Source of the DNA: Fontibacterium abundans
GTDB taxonomy: Bacteria > Pseudomonadota > Alphaproteobacteria > Pelagibacterales > Pelagibacteraceae
Length of the DNA stretch: 64,000 nucleotides
Direction: 5' to 3' (one strand)
Assembly: GCA_965235095.1 (NCBI GenBank)
Contig: OZ249405.1
Shown: piece after piece, positions 61,404-64,000 of the stretch
Numbering within the stretch: the first letter of the stretch is position 1
Layout: the number at the start of each line of letters is the position of its first letter
Notes under the pieces: generated by a model
Told to the model about the DNA's origin: nothing
Seen by the model: only the letters and a program-made list of their open reading frames with translations
The model's database searches: none
Translations under genes and position numbers: made by a program

Positions 61404-61464
61404 TGGTTAGTATTTCCGCCACTTATTAGCATTGTATGTAATAACAATAACTAAAAAAATACAA

Positions 61465-61486
61465 ATTCCTCTAGTATTCCTCTAGT
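61465..61486. repeat. Tandem 11-bp direct repeat next to tRNA-Arg
   Basis: ATTCCTCTAGT occurs twice in immediate succession (61465-61475 and 61476-61486), 62 bp from the tRNA 5' end. Tandem repeats of this size can be integrase arm sites or replication slippage products. I cannot decide between them. Confidence 0.55.
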
Positions 61487-61581
61487 CCTTATATTTTTTC
61501 TAATATTTTATGTAGCGTTTGTCATAGTTGAATAACCCAATTTCTGAATCTAATACATAGCTTTTTGCGTAGCTAATTCGC

Positions 61582-61665
61582 TTATTGTTCTGACTCGTTA
61601 AGGTTGTATAAGGCCTTATTTATGGATCCTAAAGGCATCCTAAAATGTCTATCACTTACAATCAT
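61582..61665 (-). CDS. Possible 27-residue peptide
   Basis: An ATG at 61665 is preceded by an unusually strong ribosome binding stretch (AAAAGGGGGTTTG) and opens 27 codons (MIVSDRHFRMPLGSINKAL...) to TAA. In a second frame, downstream and overlapping, a longer open run codes for LTSQNNKRISYAKSYVLDSE and continues to a TAG near 61507, so the peptide could be the start of a frameshifted gene. Nothing here is recognisable. It may be a relic of the adjacent phage-like segment. Confidence 0.3.
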   Translation of the reverse strand: MIVSDRHFRMPLGSINKALYNLNESEQ

Positions 61666-61717
61666 CAAACCCCCTTTTTTTAAATATGGTACCTAAAACC
61701 TTACCTTTAGACAAAGA

Positions 61718-61831
61718 AACAGACATGGGTAGGCATGAAATACTTATCTTGAAATAAATTGATGACCTAAAAATTTTGTAGAAAATTTTTTTAGAATGAC
61801 TTTTTTTGTAACTTTAATAGCTCTAATTCTT
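61718..61831 (-). repeat. Dispersed repeat, copy C (tail and 3' flank of the 137-residue gene)
   Basis: This is the copy that includes an intact gene end. The last 13 codons of the 61791-62204 gene and about 70 nt after its stop align with 7637-7731, and 61718-61760 aligns with 5838-5880 (38 of 43). The orientation is reversed relative to the two island copies, which are 54-56 kb away. Confidence 0.75.
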
Positions 61832-62204
61832 CTTTGGCTCTCTCATAAAGATCAGCCCCTTCTTGATCTCTAATAGCCGGTAGTATCAACTTGATTGTAT
61901 ATTCTAGCTCCTTGATTCTTTCATCTACGTTCGTGCTACCCCCTTTTTGAAACGAGCGACGGGCATAGAGGATTTGTCTAGCAGTATTAATATTATTTTG
62001 ATTAGGATTTGGTGTGTACATCGGTCGATCCATCAACGATCCGATTGAAACAACTTTACCACCACTTTTGAGTTTTTCTCTTGGCGATCCTTTATCAACA
62101 TCTTCCCGAAGCTTCTTTAAGTATTCTTCGTAATCCTTTTGCTGTTTTAAGAACAAGCTTATTGCATCATCTATTGGATTAATTTTCTTTTGTTCCTGGG
62201 CCAT
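61791..62204 (-). CDS. Uncharacterised phage-like protein with GGKVVS motif
   Basis: I do not recognise a named family for this 137-residue protein. The N terminus is helical and charged (DDAISLFLKQQKDYEEYLKKL), the middle has LKSGGKVVSIGSLMDRPMYTPNP and FQKGGSTNVDE, and residues 95-135 form a likely coiled coil (ELEYTIKLILP, YERAKEELELLKLQKK). Short Gly-Gly-Lys blocks of this kind are, in my experience, common in small structural proteins of marine podoviruses that infect SAR11. Its DNA looks less AT-biased than that of its neighbours. A hairpin ends 10 nt before its start, and its 3' end is repeated in the 5.8-12.6 kb island. No signal or membrane segment. Confidence 0.68.
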   Translation of the reverse strand: MAQEQKKINPIDDAISLFLKQQKDYEEYLKKLREDVDKGSPREKLKSGGKVVSIGSLMDRPMYTPNPNQNNINTARQILYARRSFQKGGSTNVDERIKELEYTIKLILPAIRDQEGADLYERAKEELELLKLQKKSF

Positions 62205-62214
62205 AAATTTTAAA

Positions 62215-62242
62215 CCTGGGAGCGGATTTAGACGCTCCCAGG
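62215..62242 (-). terminator. Perfect 10-bp hairpin upstream of the 137-residue gene
   Basis: CCTGGGAGCG and CGCTCCCAGG pair without mismatch around an 8-nt loop, 10 nt before the ATG at 62204. On the minus strand it is followed by TTTAAAATTT, a weak T tract, and it covers the AGG that would serve as the ribosome site. It may be a phage-type terminator of the decayed upstream gene or a translational control hairpin. Confidence 0.6.
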
Positions 62243-62255
62243 AGACTTATTACTA

Positions 62256-62382
62256 TTATGAATGTCTTTTATAATATGGATTATAGAACTGATTATCTAG
62301 TCCAGGGAATACCTTAAAATAAGTTATGAAATTTGGTTTCAGCGACTAGGTTAACTCTTGCTGCTTCTGGACTTTTTGGTTT
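62256..62382 (-). pseudogene. Decayed C-terminal coding remnant, possibly a phage structural gene
   Basis: Two overlapping frames give sequence-like text with no start. One reads KPKSPEAARVNLVAETKFHN and ends at 62314. A frame shifted by one continues YFKVFPGLDNQFYNPYYKRH and ends at 62256. Joined by a single frameshift they form a plausible protein end about 40 residues long, followed by the strong hairpin at 62215-62242. PEAARV-type ends occur in viral capsid proteins, but the match is short and I hold the phage reading lightly. Confidence 0.3.
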
Positions 62383-62383
62383 T

Positions 62384-62560
62384 CTAATGTTTATGGTCGT
62401 GAGAACCGCCTAAACCACAAGGCATAGCATTTATAGTCGATCCAGAAGTTTCGCCTTCTTTATGAAACAATGGGTTATATGCAACACCTCTGTAATTATG
62501 CTCATAAATAATCACGATAAAAAAAGTAGCCAAGGCAATAAGATAAATTATATTTTTCAT
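62384..62560 (-). CDS. 58-residue membrane-anchored protein with histidine-rich tail, coupled to yeeE
   Basis: The ATG at 62560 shares one base with the yeeE stop (TAATG), which strongly supports translation. The product has a hydrophobic N-terminal helix (residues 3-19, KNIIYLIALATFFIVIIY), then NYRGVAYNPLFHKEGETSG and a C-terminal end MPCGLGGSHDHKH with one Cys and three His in eight residues. A single-pass topology with the tail in the periplasm is likely. No family is recognised. Its place in a rhodanese-yeeE operon suggests a role in periplasmic sulfur handling or metal binding, by inference. Confidence 0.7.
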   Translation of the reverse strand: MKNIIYLIALATFFIVIIYEHNYRGVAYNPLFHKEGETSGSTINAMPCGLGGSHDHKH

Positions 62561-63723
62561 TAGTAAAAAAACTTTCTAGCTTTGACACCAAAGTAAGAGC
62601 CAATAAATGCAAACAAAAACCAAACCCATCCATGCATGCTTCCTGATGCTATGCCACCAAAAAGAGCTCCAATATTGCAGCCAAAAGAAAGTCTTGCTCC
62701 ATAACCCATAAAAAAACCTCCTATAACTGCTGCGTATATTAATTTTTTATTTATGGGGGCTTGATTTATAAAATTTCCAGCTAAAGCGGATGCTATTAAA
62801 GCGCCTAAGATAATTCCCAAATTAGAAACTGTAGTTGGATCTGCAAGCAAACTATTTTCCAAAGCAATGGCAGGGTATGATAATTGCCAATAATCCCAAG
62901 AAGCAATATCAATGCCGAAAAGTGAAGCAATTTTTGCTCCCCACAAGCCAAAAGAAAAAGTAACCGACCAAGGATGACCGGCAGCATGCAGCATTAAAAA
63001 ACTAAAAAAGACAAGCAGTACTGATCCTGCAAATAAGGGCCAAGGATCTCTTAATAAGTTAGAAGATGTAAATTTAAAAATATTATTATGATTAACACTT
63101 TTATTATTTTTTTTATCTATCGTAAAAACAACAACATAAAGAAATGTAAGCAAACTTAATTGAATTAACAGAGTATTTGATACCGTATAATTATTTAATA
63201 AAGAAATCGTTCCAAGAGACGGCAACGAAGACCAAAAAATAAAATGATACGTTCCCGCTAATGAACCAATAATAAAAAAAATTAAAGTAATAGCCATTTT
63301 GACATTGCCACTTCCTGCAGTGAATAATGTTCCAGATCCACAGCCACCACCTAATTGCATAGCAAAACCAAACATTAAAGAACCAATCACTACCGAAAGA
63401 CTAACAGGTGCAATAGCGCCAACAATCAATCCATCATAAAAAAAGCTTTTTTTACCAATAAAAAAAGAGAAAATAATTACTGCTAATGCAAGCATTAAAA
63501 ATTGAGCTCGTAAACCACTGCTATTTTTCTTTTCAATAAAATTTCTCCATCCCCAAGTAAATCCAAAGGCAGATTTATATAAAGTAAACCCCAAGCCAAT
63601 TCCTATTAGGAGGACTAGGAAGTGACGCAAGCCTATAGTTGAATAAGTCAGGTATGAAAATAATAATGAAAAAATTAAACCAAATAGAACAATAGGTGTT
63701 TCAGTTCTTCTTTGTGCAATCAT
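62560..63723 (-). CDS. YeeE/YedE-type thiosulfate/sulfur transporter
   Basis: The 387-residue protein has about ten membrane helices and the conserved sulfur-relay cysteines of the family: Cys128 in QLGGGCGSGTLFTAGSGN and Cys349 in RLSFGCNIGALFGGIASGS. YeeE imports thiosulfate by passing it along cysteines. SAR11 cells need reduced sulfur sources, so this fits the lineage. It lies 69 nt after the rhodanese gene with a hairpin between, and is coupled to the 58-residue protein downstream. Confidence 0.92.
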   Translation of the reverse strand: MIAQRRTETPIVLFGLIFSLLFSYLTYSTIGLRHFLVLLIGIGLGFTLYKSAFGFTWGWRNFIEKKNSSGLRAQFLMLALAVIIFSFFIGKKSFFYDGLIVGAIAPVSLSVVIGSLMFGFAMQLGGGCGSGTLFTAGSGNVKMAITLIFFIIGSLAGTYHFIFWSSLPSLGTISLLNNYTVSNTLLIQLSLLTFLYVVVFTIDKKNNKSVNHNNIFKFTSSNLLRDPWPLFAGSVLLVFFSFLMLHAAGHPWSVTFSFGLWGAKIASLFGIDIASWDYWQLSYPAIALENSLLADPTTVSNLGIILGALIASALAGNFINQAPINKKLIYAAVIGGFFMGYGARLSFGCNIGALFGGIASGSMHGWVWFLFAFIGSYFGVKARKFFY

Positions 63724-63746
63724 AAAAGATATGTACGTTAAATTAT

Positions 63747-63775
63747 AATGCGGACAAATCTAAATTGCCCGCATT
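63747..63775 (-). promoter_or_regulatory. Hairpin between rhodanese and yeeE genes, stable only on the coding-strand RNA
   Basis: On the minus strand AATGCGGGCAA pairs with TTGTCCGCATT over 11 bp, including one G-U pair, around a 7-nt loop. On the plus strand the same position is an A-C mismatch, so the structure favours function in the operon transcript. No clear T tract follows, suggesting a processing or stabilising element, or a weak attenuator. Confidence 0.6.
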
Positions 63776-63792
63776 TTCTTTAAAGATTAAAA

Positions 63793-64000
63793 TTATCCTT
63801 TTATAACTTTATTCTTAGGGTTTTGCTCCCAATGAGCCCAAGAACCGTCATATACTTTGACATCAGGAATATTTGCAACTTGATTCAAGGCAAACCAAAC
63901 AGTGGCCGCCCAGTGACCTGTATTACAATAAGTTATATAACCTTTGAAATCTTTGATTTGAGCTTGGTCATATAATTTCAAAATTTCTTCTTTTGACTTA
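63793..64000 (-). CDS. Rhodanese-type sulfurtransferase, 5' truncated by window edge
   Basis: The frame is open to the window edge and gives the last 69 residues of a rhodanese domain. The catalytic loop YCNTGHWAA contains the Cys of CxxGxxA, followed by VKVYDGSWAHWEQNP, which matches the C-terminal catalytic domain of thiosulfate or 3-mercaptopyruvate sulfurtransferases (the GS/GSWxEW signature). It transfers sulfane sulfur to acceptors. Position ahead of yeeE suggests thiosulfate use. The N-terminal part lies outside the window. Confidence 0.85.
   Translation of the reverse strand, partial: KSKEEILKLYDQAQIKDFKGYITYCNTGHWAATVWFALNQVANIPDVKVYDGSWAHWEQNPKNKVIKG

Overview
The window looks like a chromosome segment of a SAR11-type alphaproteobacterium (Pelagibacterales). 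It is very AT-rich, the genes are short and tightly packed with many 1-14 nt overlaps, and the gene content is that of a small oligotroph: an Aap amino acid ABC transporter, an NDUFS4-like complex I subunit gene beside gyrA, sdhE beside recG, tatABC beside scpAB, and a YeeE/rhodanese sulfur locus. Assignment to SAR11 is inference from gene order and composition; there is no rRNA here.

Layout. 1-5.8 kb: end of an FAH-family gene, glutathione peroxidase, a SufU-like scaffold, tRNA-Pro, coaD, a cyclophilin, tgt, tRNA-Lys, an M48 lipoprotein protease and a DUF502 protein. 5.8-12.6 kb: an accessory island with a beta-barrel outer membrane protein, a membrane-bound LytTR regulator, two uncharacterised genes behind a long structured leader, a TM1367-type cyclophilin-like protein, a tyrosine recombinase and two glycosyltransferases. 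12.6-20.2 kb: a minus-strand housekeeping and cell-wall run (mltB, rlpA-like, D,D-carboxypeptidase, tmk, holB, metG, tatD, MBL hydrolase). 20.2-30 kb: sdhE, recG, an SbmA-like transporter, an NDUFS4-like subunit, gyrA, ssb, uvrA. 30-42 kb: a PuuD-like membrane protein, secF-secD-yajC, serS, tatC-tatB-tatA, scpB-scpA, nagZ, argS, dgt, erpA. 42-50 kb: xth, manC, an AEC permease, ilvD, valS, a pcm-like methyltransferase, tRNA-Cys and tRNA-Asn. 50-55.9 kb: an XRE regulator divergent from a photolyase / flavoprotein / DUF1365 / cyclopropane-synthase operon. 55.9-61.4 kb: aapJQMP, a GIY-YIG protein, gpsA, tRNA-Arg. 61.4-62.4 kb: a phage-like remnant. 62.4-64 kb: a sulfur import operon (rhodanese, YeeE and an unannotated 58-residue protein).

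How the parts fit. Most genes are housekeeping. The unusual material lies in two places joined by one dispersed repeat. The last codons and 3' flank of a 137-residue phage-like gene at 61.8 kb recur as a decayed remnant at 7.6 kb, and a shorter part recurs at 5.84 kb; both of these copies are in the recombinase-bearing island. In the island the 5.84-kb copy runs into two LytTR-type half-sites in front of the barrel gene, next to a LytTR regulator, which suggests a local signal-responsive outer-membrane module. Two housekeeping enzymes carry unexpected substitutions at conserved sites: Tgt has lost two of four zinc ligands, and the D,D-carboxypeptidase has SGV where SxN is expected. Strong hairpins separate aapJ from aapQ and the rhodanese gene from yeeE.

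The two stretches over 300 bases without a substantial gene are 7631-7986 (repeat remnant, a promoter-like pair and a structured leader) and 61404-61790 (tandem repeat, a possible 27-codon ORF and a repeat copy). I saw no CRISPR array, rRNA, replication origin or recognisable riboswitch class.
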